From the NCBI RefSeq assembly GCF_900116205.1, contig NZ_FOZS01000002.1:744001-808000 (forward strand): a DNA stretch of 64,000 nt, in the 5' to 3' direction. The stretch is from Halostagnicola kamekurae (GTDB lineage Archaea; Halobacteriota; Halobacteria; Halobacteriales; Natrialbaceae). Made by a program: the position numbers and the translations under genes. Of this stretch, positions 18,846 through 27,634 are shown in pieces; position 1 is the stretch's first letter, and every line of letters begins with the position of its first letter. The notes beneath the pieces are model-generated. The model made no database searches and was not told where the DNA came from. It saw nothing but the letters and a program-made list of their open reading frames with translations.

Positions 18846-19958
18846 ATGGGCTTCGATATCGCGCAGTTCCACGCCGACGCGGTCCGGACGCCCTCCCACG
18901 AGGACGTTTCGGAGATGCGGGACTTGCTCCGTGAGACGCTTCGCGACGCCGGGCCCGAGCCGACGGTGGACGAGTATGGAAACGTCCTCGCCAGCCGAGG
19001 CGCCGGCGCACAGGGAGCGGCCGACGGAACGGACGCCTCCGGTCCGCACATCGTCTTGAACACGCACATCGACACCGTCGCCCCCCACGTTCCCTACGAA
19101 CGCGACGGCGACATCGTCTGCGGGCGCGGAGCCTGTGACGCGAAGGGACCGCTCGCCGCCCTGCTGGCGGCGTTCCTCGGGGTCGAACCGACCGCCGGGA
19201 CGCTCACGCTCGCGATCACCACCGACGAAGAGACGTTGATGACCGGCGGGGCGGGGCTACGGGAAACGTTACCCCCATCCGTGGACGGCTTCATCGTCGG
19301 CGAACCGACGGACCTCGACGTGTGTATCGCCGCCCGCGGCCAGTTCGAAGGGACGGTCACCCTCGAGGGCGAGAGCGGCCACGCGGCGAAGGTTCCCGCC
19401 GACCGAAACGCGATATTCGGCCTCGAGACCGTCTTCGAGGCGCTTCGAAGCTACGACGACGAGGCCGGACCGGGCGCGGACGCCACGCTCGGGGAGCCGA
19501 AACTGACGGCGACCATGCTCGAGGCCGGCGAGGCACCGAATCGCGTTCCGGACCGGTGCCGACTCACGTTCGACCGGCGGAGCGTCCCGCCGGAGACGAG
19601 CGAATCGTTCCGTACGGATCTCGAGGCGTTTCTCGACGACCGCGTTCCGGACGCGCTCGAGGTCTCCGTCGATCTCGTCCGGCCCGATACGCCGTTCCCG
19701 AAGGCGTTCGTCACGGACGAGGACGACGCACTCGTTGGGAGCCTCCGTGAGGCGAGCGGCGGCGACGTACGGCCGTTCGGCGCGGCGACCGAAGCCGGGT
19801 TCTTCGCCGCCGACGCGCCGACGGTCGTCTTCGGCCCGGGCGTCCTCGAGGACGAGGAAGGTGGCGTCGCCCACGCCGAACGAGAGTACGTTCGGCTGAC
19901 CGACATCGAGCGAGCGGCGGCGGCGGTCCGCGAGACGCTCGAGCAGTTCGTCGGCTGA
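18846..19958 (+). CDS. dapE: M20 peptidase, probable succinyl-diaminopimelate desuccinylase
   Basis: A 370-residue M20 zinc hydrolase. Metal ligands are visible in NTHIDTVAP (His and Asp), CGRGACDAKG (bridging Asp), TTDEETL (catalytic Glu plus ligand), VGEPTD and the late VAHAEREYV histidine. The central dimerisation domain (ARGQFEGTVTLEGESGHAAK) is intact. Sitting directly after lysA and with dapD in the same cluster, it most likely removes succinate from N-succinyl-LL-diaminopimelate. Other M20 substrates cannot be excluded from sequence alone. Confidence 0.88.
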   Translation: MGFDIAQFHADAVRTPSHEDVSEMRDLLRETLRDAGPEPTVDEYGNVLASRGAGAQGAADGTDASGPHIVLNTHIDTVAPHVPYERDGDIVCGRGACDAKGPLAALLAAFLGVEPTAGTLTLAITTDEETLMTGGAGLRETLPPSVDGFIVGEPTDLDVCIAARGQFEGTVTLEGESGHAAKVPADRNAIFGLETVFEALRSYDDEAGPGADATLGEPKLTATMLEAGEAPNRVPDRCRLTFDRRSVPPETSESFRTDLEAFLDDRVPDALEVSVDLVRPDTPFPKAFVTDEDDALVGSLREASGGDVRPFGAATEAGFFAADAPTVVFGPGVLEDEEGGVAHAEREYVRLTDIERAAAAVRETLEQFVG

Positions 19959-20054
19959 TCGACCCGAGGCGCTCGAAGAAGAGTTCGGACGACTTAGCAG
20001 CGGATTCTGCAACGGCCCGTAACCCTATTAGTTCCACGCGAGTACTCGAGTCGT

Positions 20055-20282
20055 ATGGGACGGTACGGAAAACTCGATTATCCCCACCTGACGAAAGCCG
20101 GGTTCCTTCTCGGCCTTGGATTGCTCATTATCGGTGTCGGCGGCGAGTTCGTCGGTCAGACGTACTTCGGCGGTCTCCCCGCCTGGGAGGATACGCTGCT
20201 GTATGCCCTCTCGATCGTCGGCCTCCTCGTCGGCTTCTTCTCGCCGTTCGTGTTCGGTATCTTCCTCCCGCTCACTGAGTAG
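20055..20282 (+). CDS. Small two-helix membrane protein
   Basis: A 75-residue protein. A charged N-terminus (MGRYGKLDYPHLTKAG) is followed by two hydrophobic segments (about residues 16-35 and 47-71) around a Gly/Trp-containing loop. Small proteins with this opening occur in haloarchaea but I know no function. A TATA-like CCTATTAG (20024-20031) is about 25 bp before the start, which supports the ATG and a leaderless transcript. Confidence 0.7.
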   Translation: MGRYGKLDYPHLTKAGFLLGLGLLIIGVGGEFVGQTYFGGLPAWEDTLLYALSIVGLLVGFFSPFVFGIFLPLTE

Positions 20283-20613
20283 AGGCACCTGACTGTTTTC
20301 GACGGATCGGTACCGGTTGGATGAATACGTCTTCGAGCGGTGCCTGTGTATTTCGATATCCTGTCTCTACGATCGCGGCCTGATATCCTGTGCCTGCGGC
20401 CTGTGACTCGATATCTTTGGTCCCGCGACGCACACTCACGAAACGCCTTTACGAACTGACTGACTAGTCAGTTACTATGTGGGAATTGAAACATCGACGC
20501 CGGCCGAGGGAATCGGATCGACCGCTCGAACGGACTTCCCTCCCCGATCGTACCGACGCGTTCTCCCGCTCGAGAGCCCTGCCCGCGGATAGTCGCCGAT
20601 CGTCGGGTGGAAG
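20283..20613. promoter_or_regulatory. Intergenic region with TetR-style operator palindrome upstream of the MATE gene
   Basis: A 331-bp gap without a convincing gene. It contains an inverted repeat with arms AACTGAC (20454-20460) and GTCAGTT (20467-20473) around TGACTA. The inner part (ACTGACTAGTCAGT) is a perfect 14-base palindrome, the shape commonly bound by TetR/AcrR repressors. A 46-codon frame from ATG 20477 is Arg/Ser rich and unrecognised. No TetR gene is adjacent. Confidence 0.5.
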
Positions 20614-22083
20614 ATGAGCGCGACCGGGGAAGATCGATCCGTCGACGTGACCAACGGAGAGCTGTTGAAGCCGATCGTCTTTCTCGCGATTCCACTCGTG
20701 TTGACGCAGCTACTGCAGGTCGCGTACAACATCGCGGATACGTTCTGGGTTGGTCGCGTCGGCTCCGACGCCGTCGCCGCCATCTCCTTTGCGTTTCCGA
20801 TCATCTTTCTGGTCATCAGTATTGGCGGCGGCTTTACGGTCGCCGGCACCATCCTGATCTCCCAGCACAAGGGCGCGAACAACGACGAGCGGGTCGATCA
20901 CGTCGTCGGGCAGACGATGTCGTTCGTGTTGCTCGTCTCGCTGCTCGCCTCGATCGTCGGCTACGTCTTCGCGCCGCAGTTGCTCACGCTCGTCGGTGCC
21001 GAGGCCGGGAGCGCGGTCCACGGGATGGCCGTCGAGTACACGCGAGCTTGGTTCGTTGGGACGGTCACCGTCTTCGCGTTCTTCATGTTTCAGGCGCTGT
21101 TGCGCGGGTGGGGCGACACGCGAACGCCGCTTTACCTGATGACCGTCAGCGTCGTCCTCAACGTCGTCCTCGACCCGTTCCTCATCCTCGGGTTCGAAAA
21201 CAATCCGCTGTTCGGCGCGCTCGGATTAGGGGCTCTCGAGTCGTCGCTGTACTCGCTGACCGGCTTCACCGGTCTCGGCGTCGAGGGTGCGGCGATCGCG
21301 ACGGTATTTAGCCGCGCGGTCGGCGCGTTCGTGGGCCTGTGGTTGCTGTTCTCCGGAGAGCTCGGGATCAAACCGTCGCTCTCGCAGTTTCGCTTACAAC
21401 TCGAGTCCGTCACGAAGCTCGTCCGACTCGGAATCCCCGCGGGGATCGAACAGAGCACTCGAGCCCTCGGGATTACGGTCTTGACGGCGTTGGTCGCAAT
21501 CGCCGGTTCGGACGCCGTCGCGGCCTTCGGCGTCGGCAGTCGCGTCTACGCAATATTCACCCTCCTCTCGCTGGGAATCGCACAGGCGACCGAGGTCGTC
21601 GTCGGGCAGAACCTCGGCGCACAGCAGTCCGATCGCGCCCGCAACGGCGTCCTGTTGAACGCCGGGATCATCGGCGGAGCGTTCGCGGCGATGAGCGTTG
21701 CCGTCTACGCGTTCGCACCGGAGATAATCGGCGTCTTCCTGACCGGCGAGGAGTCGGCGACGGTGATCGACATGGGTGCCGAGTTCCTCACGATCGTCGG
21801 TCCGACGTTCGCCTTCCTCGGGGTGTTCCAGATCCTGATGGGGGCGTTCCGCGGCAGCGGGAGCACCCGGATCGCCATGGCGTTCTCGATCCTCTCGCTG
21901 TGGATCATCCAGGTCCCGGTCGCCTACGGACTCATCCAGTGGGGTGGGTTCGGCGAAACCGGCGTCTGGTACGCGATGGCGATCTCGAACGTCGTGAGCG
22001 TCGTCGTCGCGGGCCTCTGGTTCTTCCGAGGCACCTGGACGAGCGGCGTCGTCGACACGCCCGCGTCGCCGACCGCAGACTGA
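20614..22083 (+). CDS. MATE family efflux transporter
   Basis: A 489-residue multidrug and toxic compound extrusion transporter with about 12 membrane helices in two similar halves. LLKPIVFLAIPLVLTQLLQV and YNIADTFWVGRVGSDAVAAI open the N-terminal half, as is standard for MATE. KLVRLGIPAGIEQSTRALGI opens the C-terminal half. It probably exports cationic compounds using Na+ or H+. The upstream palindrome suggests control by a TetR-type repressor encoded elsewhere. Confidence 0.9.
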   Translation: MSATGEDRSVDVTNGELLKPIVFLAIPLVLTQLLQVAYNIADTFWVGRVGSDAVAAISFAFPIIFLVISIGGGFTVAGTILISQHKGANNDERVDHVVGQTMSFVLLVSLLASIVGYVFAPQLLTLVGAEAGSAVHGMAVEYTRAWFVGTVTVFAFFMFQALLRGWGDTRTPLYLMTVSVVLNVVLDPFLILGFENNPLFGALGLGALESSLYSLTGFTGLGVEGAAIATVFSRAVGAFVGLWLLFSGELGIKPSLSQFRLQLESVTKLVRLGIPAGIEQSTRALGITVLTALVAIAGSDAVAAFGVGSRVYAIFTLLSLGIAQATEVVVGQNLGAQQSDRARNGVLLNAGIIGGAFAAMSVAVYAFAPEIIGVFLTGEESATVIDMGAEFLTIVGPTFAFLGVFQILMGAFRGSGSTRIAMAFSILSLWIIQVPVAYGLIQWGGFGETGVWYAMAISNVVSVVVAGLWFFRGTWTSGVVDTPASPTAD

Positions 22084-22156
22084 TCTCGACTACACGTTTC
22101 GAGGAACGTTTCTCGCTGCCGGACTCCGTTGACCGACGACTCGTCTCGAGTCGCGA

Positions 22157-23545
22157 TTATTCGGGAACGTCGTCGACCAGATCGTCGGCGATGCCGGTGT
22201 ACCCTGCCGGCGTCAACGCATGCAGTTCCTCGCGGACATCTTCGTCGATATCGAGGTCGTCGAACAGTTCTCTGAAGTCCGCGATCGAAACGTCCTTGCC
22301 CCGGGTGACGGCCTTGACCCGCTCGTAGGCATCCGCCTGTCCCTCTCGTCTGAGAATCGTCTGGACCGCCTCGCCGATGATTTCGGGGGTCGACTCGAGT
22401 TCGTCGCGCATGACCTGCTCGTTGGGGACGACCTTCGAGAGGCCCGCAGCGGACTTCTTGTAGCCGATGAGACAGTGTGCGAGCGCGGCACCGATGTTCC
22501 GTTTGACCGTCGAATCCGACAGGTCCCGCTGGAGCCTCGAGGTCGTGACGTACTCGGCGAGGAAGGTCAGATCCGAGTTGGCCTTCGAGAGGTTGCCCTC
22601 GCTGTTCTCGAAGTCGATCGGGTTGACCTTGTGGGGCATCGTCGAAGAGCCGGTTTCGCCTTCGACGGCCTCCTGGCCGAGGTAGCGATCGGAGACGTAG
22701 AGCCACATGTCCCGATCGAGGTCGAGCAATACGTCGTTGACGCCGCGGAAGGCGTCGAACAGCGCCGAGAGGTCGTCGCAGGGGTTAACCTGCGTCGTGA
22801 GCGGTTCGAACTCGAGGCCGAGGTCGGTGACGAACGCCTCGGCGAAGGACTGCCAGTCGACGTCCGGGTACGCCGCGACGTGGGCGGCGTAGGTGCCGCT
22901 CGCACCGCCGAGTTTCCCCCGGAGTTCGTCGGTCGCGTCGCGAACGCGAGCCGTCGTTCGACCGAGACGGGCCGCATAGACGGCCAGTTCCTTCCCGAAG
23001 GTGGTCGGCGTTGCGGGCTGGCCGTGCGTTCGCGCGAGCATCGGCAGGTCCCGGTGTTCGCGGGCCATCTCCGCGAGCGTGTCTTGCAGTTCGTACAGTT
23101 CGCCCAACAGCACGTCCTCGACGGCGTCCCGGACGAGCAGACGATGGGCGAGGTTGTTCACGTCCTCGCTCGTGAGTCCGAAGTGGATCCACGCGGAAGC
23201 GTCGCTGTCTGCGGGCAGGTTGTGACGGATGAAGTACTCGACCGCCTTCACGTCGTGGTTCGTGGCCTCGAACTCTTCGTAGCCCTCGGTCTCGAGGGTC
23301 TTGATCAACCGCGCGTCCTCCTCGGCGAAGTGGTTGTACAGCCCCGAGAGCTGGGTGCGCTCGTCGGTGTCTAACTCGAGCGGCGTCGCCTCGCAGTCGG
23401 CGAGCGCGATCAGATACTCCACTTCGACGCGGACGCGGGCGCGCATGAGCGCGGCTTCGCTGGCGTACGGCGACAGCGGTGCGGTGCGGCCGCCGTACCG
23501 GCCGTCGAGCGGGGAGACGGCGTACAGCGCGTGAGTGTCGGTCAT
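22157..23545 (-). CDS. purB: Adenylosuccinate lyase
   Basis: A 462-residue fumarase/aspartase-superfamily enzyme acting twice in purine synthesis: SAICAR to AICAR, and adenylosuccinate to AMP. The superfamily signature is present (GSSTMPHKVNPIDFENSEGN). The catalytic His region (ARTHGQPATPTTFGKE) and SAWIHFGLTSEDVNN are intact. The ATG at 23545 (MTDTHALYAVSPLDGRYGG) is the family start; the open frame beyond it to 24028 is antisense to purH. It is divergent from the PurN/PurH fusion, with 168 bp of shared promoter region. Confidence 0.95.
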   Translation of the reverse strand: MTDTHALYAVSPLDGRYGGRTAPLSPYASEAALMRARVRVEVEYLIALADCEATPLELDTDERTQLSGLYNHFAEEDARLIKTLETEGYEEFEATNHDVKAVEYFIRHNLPADSDASAWIHFGLTSEDVNNLAHRLLVRDAVEDVLLGELYELQDTLAEMAREHRDLPMLARTHGQPATPTTFGKELAVYAARLGRTTARVRDATDELRGKLGGASGTYAAHVAAYPDVDWQSFAEAFVTDLGLEFEPLTTQVNPCDDLSALFDAFRGVNDVLLDLDRDMWLYVSDRYLGQEAVEGETGSSTMPHKVNPIDFENSEGNLSKANSDLTFLAEYVTTSRLQRDLSDSTVKRNIGAALAHCLIGYKKSAAGLSKVVPNEQVMRDELESTPEIIGEAVQTILRREGQADAYERVKAVTRGKDVSIADFRELFDDLDIDEDVREELHALTPAGYTGIADDLVDDVPE

Positions 23546-23713
23546 GCTCGAGCATCCTCCAGCGCGGTCCAAAAGCGTATCGAAACTGGAGGCCACGAGC
23601 GTGCATACTGTCCGGGATACTTCGGTTCGTGACGAGTATCTATATCCATGTTCGTGTATATTGTGCCGTTCGAGACCGCAATCACTTTCCCGTTTGCGAG
23701 CGCGGGTTCGAGT

Positions 23714-25351
23714 ATGATCCGAATCGCCGGGATGGCCGGCAACCGCGGGCGCAACCTGCTCAACATCACCGATCGCGCGCCGGGCGGCGCGGAACTGTCC
23801 GTCGTCCTCACCACTAGCGAGGACGCCCCAGTACGCGAAGGCGCAGCCGAACGCGAGATTCCCACCGAGGTCGTCCCGCTCGAGGACGGGATGAGCCGAA
23901 CCGACCACGAGGAGGCCGTCCTCGAGGCGCTTGCCGACTACGAGTTCGACCTGGTCTGTCTCGACGGCTACATGCGTATACTGACGGATACGTTCCTCGA
24001 TGCGGTTCCGACCACGCTGAACGTCCATCCCTCGCTGCTACCGTCGTTCCCCGGCACGGATGCCTGGGGCGACGCGCTCGAGGCCGGCGTCTCGACGACC
24101 GGGTGTACGGTCCACGTCGTCACCGACGCGACTGACGACGAGGGCAACGTCGTCGAGAGCGAGGTCGACGCTGGCCCCATCGTGACCCAGGAGCCGATCC
24201 CGGTCTACGAGGGTGACGACGAGGATTCGCTCTCCGACCGGGTGCTCTACGAGGGCGAGTTCCGGGCGTACCCGCGGGCGGTGAAGTGGTTCGCCGAGGA
24301 CGCGGTCGCGGTCGACGAAGACGGCGGGACGGTTTCCGTCGGCGAGGACGTGGCGACCACCCCCGGAGACGACCACGACGGCCTGCCGGGTCGCCGCCTC
24401 GTCTCGAACGATCGGCTCGAGACGCTTCGATACGGGGAGAACCCCCATCAGGACGCCGCGGTCTACACCGACTACACCTGCGAGGAAGCCTCGGTCGTCC
24501 ACGCCGAGCAGTTGAACGAGGGAGCCAAAGCGCTCTCGTACAACAACTACAACGACGCCGACGGCGCGCTCAATCTGATCAAGGAGTTCGACGAGCCGGC
24601 CGCCGCGGTGATCAAACACACGAATCCCGCGGGCTGTGCGACCGCGGATTCGCTCGCCGAGGCCTACGAGAAGGCCCTATCGACGGACCCGATGAGCGCG
24701 TTCGGCGGCATCGTCGCGCTCAACCGCGAGTGCGACGCCGAGACCGCAGCACAGGTCATCGACTCGTTCAAGGAGGTCGTCGTCGCGCCGGGTTACAGCG
24801 AGGACGCCCTCGAGATTCTCTTCGAGAAGGACAACCTGCGCGTGTTGGACGTTGGCGAACTCGGCGAGCGAACCGAGCGCTTCACCGAAAAGCCGCTCGT
24901 CGGCGGTCGGCTCGTTCAGGAACGCGACCGACAGTCGATCTCGGTCGACGACCTCGAGGTCGTCACCGAGCGCGAGCCGACCGACGAGGAGCTCGAGTCG
25001 ATGATCTTCGGCTGGCAGACGCTCAAACACGTCAAGTCGAACGGAATCCTGTTCACCGAGGGGACCGAGACGGTCGGCGTCGGCATGGGACAGGTCTCGC
25101 GCGTCGACGCGGTACGACTCGCGGCGATGAAAGCCGACGAACACGCGGAGGGTAAGGACACCGAAGGAGCCGTGATGGCTTCGGACGCGTTCTTCCCGTT
25201 CCCGGACGGCATCGAAGAAGCCGCGTCAGCCGGCATCGAAGCCGTCGTCCAGCCCGGCGGGTCGGTCAACGACGAGGACGTGATCGCGGCCGCGGACGAA
25301 CACGACATCGCAATGGCGTTTACGGGGAAGCGGAGTTTTCGGCATGACTGA
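23714..25351 (+). CDS. purH: PurN-like formyltransferase fused to AICAR formyltransferase
   Basis: A 545-residue two-domain protein. Residues about 1-190 are a PurN-type formyltransferase (LNVHPSLLPSFPGTDAW and GCTVHVVTDATDDEGNVV, with the catalytic Asn, His and Asp). Residues about 230-545 are an AICAR transformylase domain (LRYGENPHQDAAVYTD, LSYNNYNDADGAL, KHTNPAGCA, DAFFPFPDG). The IMP cyclohydrolase half of bacterial PurH is absent; archaea commonly use PurO for that step. The start at 23714 fits PurN. It probably carries out one or both folate-dependent formylations of purine synthesis. Confidence 0.9.
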   Translation: MIRIAGMAGNRGRNLLNITDRAPGGAELSVVLTTSEDAPVREGAAEREIPTEVVPLEDGMSRTDHEEAVLEALADYEFDLVCLDGYMRILTDTFLDAVPTTLNVHPSLLPSFPGTDAWGDALEAGVSTTGCTVHVVTDATDDEGNVVESEVDAGPIVTQEPIPVYEGDDEDSLSDRVLYEGEFRAYPRAVKWFAEDAVAVDEDGGTVSVGEDVATTPGDDHDGLPGRRLVSNDRLETLRYGENPHQDAAVYTDYTCEEASVVHAEQLNEGAKALSYNNYNDADGALNLIKEFDEPAAAVIKHTNPAGCATADSLAEAYEKALSTDPMSAFGGIVALNRECDAETAAQVIDSFKEVVVAPGYSEDALEILFEKDNLRVLDVGELGERTERFTEKPLVGGRLVQERDRQSISVDDLEVVTEREPTDEELESMIFGWQTLKHVKSNGILFTEGTETVGVGMGQVSRVDAVRLAAMKADEHAEGKDTEGAVMASDAFFPFPDGIEEAASAGIEAVVQPGGSVNDEDVIAAADEHDIAMAFTGKRSFRHD

Positions 25352-25560
25352 GCGGTAGCGAAGGAATGCCGAAAGCTCGGAAGACGAGCGGAGCGAGTCT
25401 TCTGTTGTTTTCGGTATGACTGAGCAATAGGAGCTGAGTTATCGAGGTTGTGCGTCGCGACCGAGTTGTCGGGACTGCGCGTAGCGACGAAGTTATAGGG
25501 CTGTTATCGCGACAGAGTCGTGGGTGCTGAGTTGCCGCGACGAAGTCAGGCGATCCCGTT
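25335..25560. repeat. Duplicated purH 3' end plus degenerate 25-28 bp tandem repeats, with terminator-like hairpin
   Basis: The 24 bases around the purH stop (25335-25358) recur with three changes at 25407-25430. Between them GAAGAC/GTCTTC arms (about 25380-25402) form a hairpin followed by a T-rich tract, a likely terminator. From 25435 to about 25550 at least four imperfect units of 25-28 bases follow, each beginning GAGTT/AAGTT-like and ending in GCGAC (unit ends at 25461, 25488, 25513, 25541). No gene is apparent here. Confidence 0.5.
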
Positions 25561-25634
25561 CGGCCGTCTCTCGTAGCTCAAACGCTCGTTTCAGCTTGGG
25601 AAGGTGCTATGTGTCACTGCCCTAATCGGTGCAT

Positions 25635-26369
25635 ATGGATCGACGACGACTCCTCGCAGCGACGGCCGCTGGATTGACCGCGACTACCGCAGGCTGCCTC
25701 GGCAGCGCCATGACTGGCGACGAGGGCCAATCCGGCGACGACGCCGACTCGAGCGGGCGCGAAATCGAAGTCAGGGCGGCCGGCGAAGTCGAAACGGAAC
25801 CGGACGAAGCCGTAGTGAGCGTCGGCATCGAAGCGACGGGCGACAGCGCGGCGGCGGTCAGAGACGAACTGGCGACGCGAGCCGAAACGCTTCGAGAGAC
25901 CTTCGACGACCTCGAGATTCCGGACGATCGCGTCGAGTCCGGGCGGTACGAGGTTCGAACCCGCTACGAAGAGTCGGGGTACGTCGGAACCCACCAGTTC
26001 CAGGTCGAAATCGACGACGTCGACCGCGTCGGTGAGATTATCGACGCGTCGGTCGAGGCCGGTGCCGACGACGTCGGGAGGGTGAGCTTCGAGTTGAGCG
26101 ACGAGCGACGGGCAGAGATGCGCGACGAGGCGATCGACCACGCGCTCGAGAACGCCGACGACGAAGCCGCCCACATCGCCGACAATCGGGGCGTGGAACT
26201 CACCGGAACGAAGTCGGTCTCGACGAGCAACGTCGACGTGCAACCGGTCCAGTACGAAACGAGTGCGGACGCCAGCGGATCGAGCGGGTCTGGTGCACCG
26301 AGTACCGACATCGACTCCGGGCCGGTCAGCGTTCGCGCGAGCGCGACGGTCGTCTACTCCTTCGAGTAG
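25635..26369 (+). CDS. SIMPL-domain (DUF541) lipoprotein
   Basis: A 244-residue exported protein. The N-terminus MDRRRLLAATAAGLTATTAGC has a Tat-type Arg motif and a lipobox ending in Cys21, so it is probably a lipid-anchored extracellular protein. The rest is one SIMPL domain (VEVRAAGEVETEP-like first strand, EAVVSVGIEATG, AETLRETFDDLEIP, and YETSADA near the end). SIMPL proteins form barrel-shaped oligomers; their role in archaea is unknown. An Asp/Ser/Gly-rich linker follows the lipobox. It starts at the second ATG (25635). Confidence 0.85.
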   Translation: MDRRRLLAATAAGLTATTAGCLGSAMTGDEGQSGDDADSSGREIEVRAAGEVETEPDEAVVSVGIEATGDSAAAVRDELATRAETLRETFDDLEIPDDRVESGRYEVRTRYEESGYVGTHQFQVEIDDVDRVGEIIDASVEAGADDVGRVSFELSDERRAEMRDEAIDHALENADDEAAHIADNRGVELTGTKSVSTSNVDVQPVQYETSADASGSSGSGAPSTDIDSGPVSVRASATVVYSFE

Positions 26370-26461
26370 GCGCGCTACTCGTTTCCGTAGGATCGAGGCT
26401 ACTCGACGAATTACTTCAGGAAAACGAACGAAAACGACTCAGTTGCGACGCGACGATCCGA

Positions 26462-27535
26462 TCAGTCGTCGGCCGGGACCGCTCGAGCGGACTGTTCGCC
26501 CATCGCGAGCACGTCGTCGAAGAAGCCGAGGGAGTCCTGCGGGCCGGGGTTGGCTTCGGGGTGGTACTGACGGGTGAGGATGTCGTACTCGACCCCGTCG
26601 AGGCCTTCCGGCGTGTCGTCGTTGACGTTGATCTGGGAAACCTCGAGGTGTTCGCCCGGTTCCGCGACGGTGTAGCCGTGGTTCTGGGTCGTCATGAGCA
26701 CCTGCTTGGACTCGAGGTCGAGCACGGGCTGGTTGACGCCGCGGTGGCCGAAGTCCATCTTCTCGGTCGAGCCGCCGAGCGCGCGGGCGACGACCTGCTG
26801 GCCGAGACAGATGCCCGCGACGGGCGTGTCTTCGACGAACGCCTCGACGAGCGCGATCGCCTGCTCGAAGTTCGCGGGATCACCCGGCCCGTTCGAGATG
26901 AACAGGACGTCGGGGTCGATCGCCTCGACCTCGGCGACCGTCGCGTCGTGGGGCAGGACGTGGACCGTCGCGTCTCGCTCGAGCAGCGAGGAGACGATCG
27001 AGCCCTTCGCGCCGCAGTCGACGAGCGCGACCGTCTCGCCGTCGTTGTCCTCGCCGTGAACGGTGGCGTCGTCGACGCTTACCTGCTCGCCGATCTCCGT
27101 GTGTTCGCTCATGCCCTTGCAGGCCTCGAGTTCCTCGAGTGCGTCCTCGGGAGTGACGTCCTCGCCGACGGCGATACCGCACTTCATCGCGCCGCCGTCT
27201 CGGATGTCGGTGACGACCTCGCGCGTGTCGATGTGGTCGAGTGCGGGGACACCCTCGCTCTCGAGCCACTCGGCGACGTCCTCGGTGAGTTCCCGCGCGA
27301 GGACCGCACGCGGGTGGACGCGATCGGACTCGAAGCGTTCCTCTCGGACGCCGTAGTTACCGATCAGTGGGTACGAAAAGGTCAGCACCTGTTCCTCGTA
27401 GGAGGGATCGGTGAGACTCTCTTCGTATCCCGAGTACGCTGTCGTGAAAACCAATTCCCCACGAGCGGTTCCCGAAGCACGACCACGGCCCTCGATCACG
27501 TGGCCACCTTCCAGTGCTACGTAGGCTGCTGTCAT
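26462..27535 (-). CDS. carA: Carbamoyl-phosphate synthase small (glutaminase) subunit
   Basis: A 357-residue class I glutamine amidotransferase subunit that supplies ammonia to CarB for arginine and pyrimidine synthesis. The nucleophile elbow is GICLGQQVVARALGG; FGHRGVNQPV and the C-terminal HPEANPGPQDS (catalytic His and Glu) are present. The N-terminal domain (GHVIEGRGRASGTARGELVF, YEESLTDPSYEEQVL) is complete. carB is not in the window. It is divergent from an Lrp-family gene; a palindrome between them may control both. Confidence 0.95.
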   Translation of the reverse strand: MTAAYVALEGGHVIEGRGRASGTARGELVFTTAYSGYEESLTDPSYEEQVLTFSYPLIGNYGVREERFESDRVHPRAVLARELTEDVAEWLESEGVPALDHIDTREVVTDIRDGGAMKCGIAVGEDVTPEDALEELEACKGMSEHTEIGEQVSVDDATVHGEDNDGETVALVDCGAKGSIVSSLLERDATVHVLPHDATVAEVEAIDPDVLFISNGPGDPANFEQAIALVEAFVEDTPVAGICLGQQVVARALGGSTEKMDFGHRGVNQPVLDLESKQVLMTTQNHGYTVAEPGEHLEVSQINVNDDTPEGLDGVEYDILTRQYHPEANPGPQDSLGFFDDVLAMGEQSARAVPADD

Positions 27536-27586
27536 TACGAACTACGTATTTGTGCCACCATCATAAGTGTTGTCTTCGAAGCTGAG

Positions 27587-27601
27587 TTACGAAATTCGTA
27601 A
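27587..27601. promoter_or_regulatory. Palindrome TTACGAA-A-TTCGTAA between carA and the Lrp gene
   Basis: A perfect inverted repeat with 7-base arms and a one-base centre lies in the 99-bp divergent intergenic region. A matching half-site TTACGAA occurs at 27535-27541, overlapping the carA start. Lrp/AsnC proteins often bind palindromes next to their own gene, so this may be the operator for the neighbouring regulator. The sequence is seen; the binding is inference. Confidence 0.5.
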
Positions 27602-27634
27602 TCGGTAAGTGTGAGTCGACCGAAGCTCTCGTCC

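Noticed and set aside
23546-24028. N-terminal extension of purB to 24028
   Set aside because: It runs antisense through the start of the PurN domain; PurB begins at 23545.
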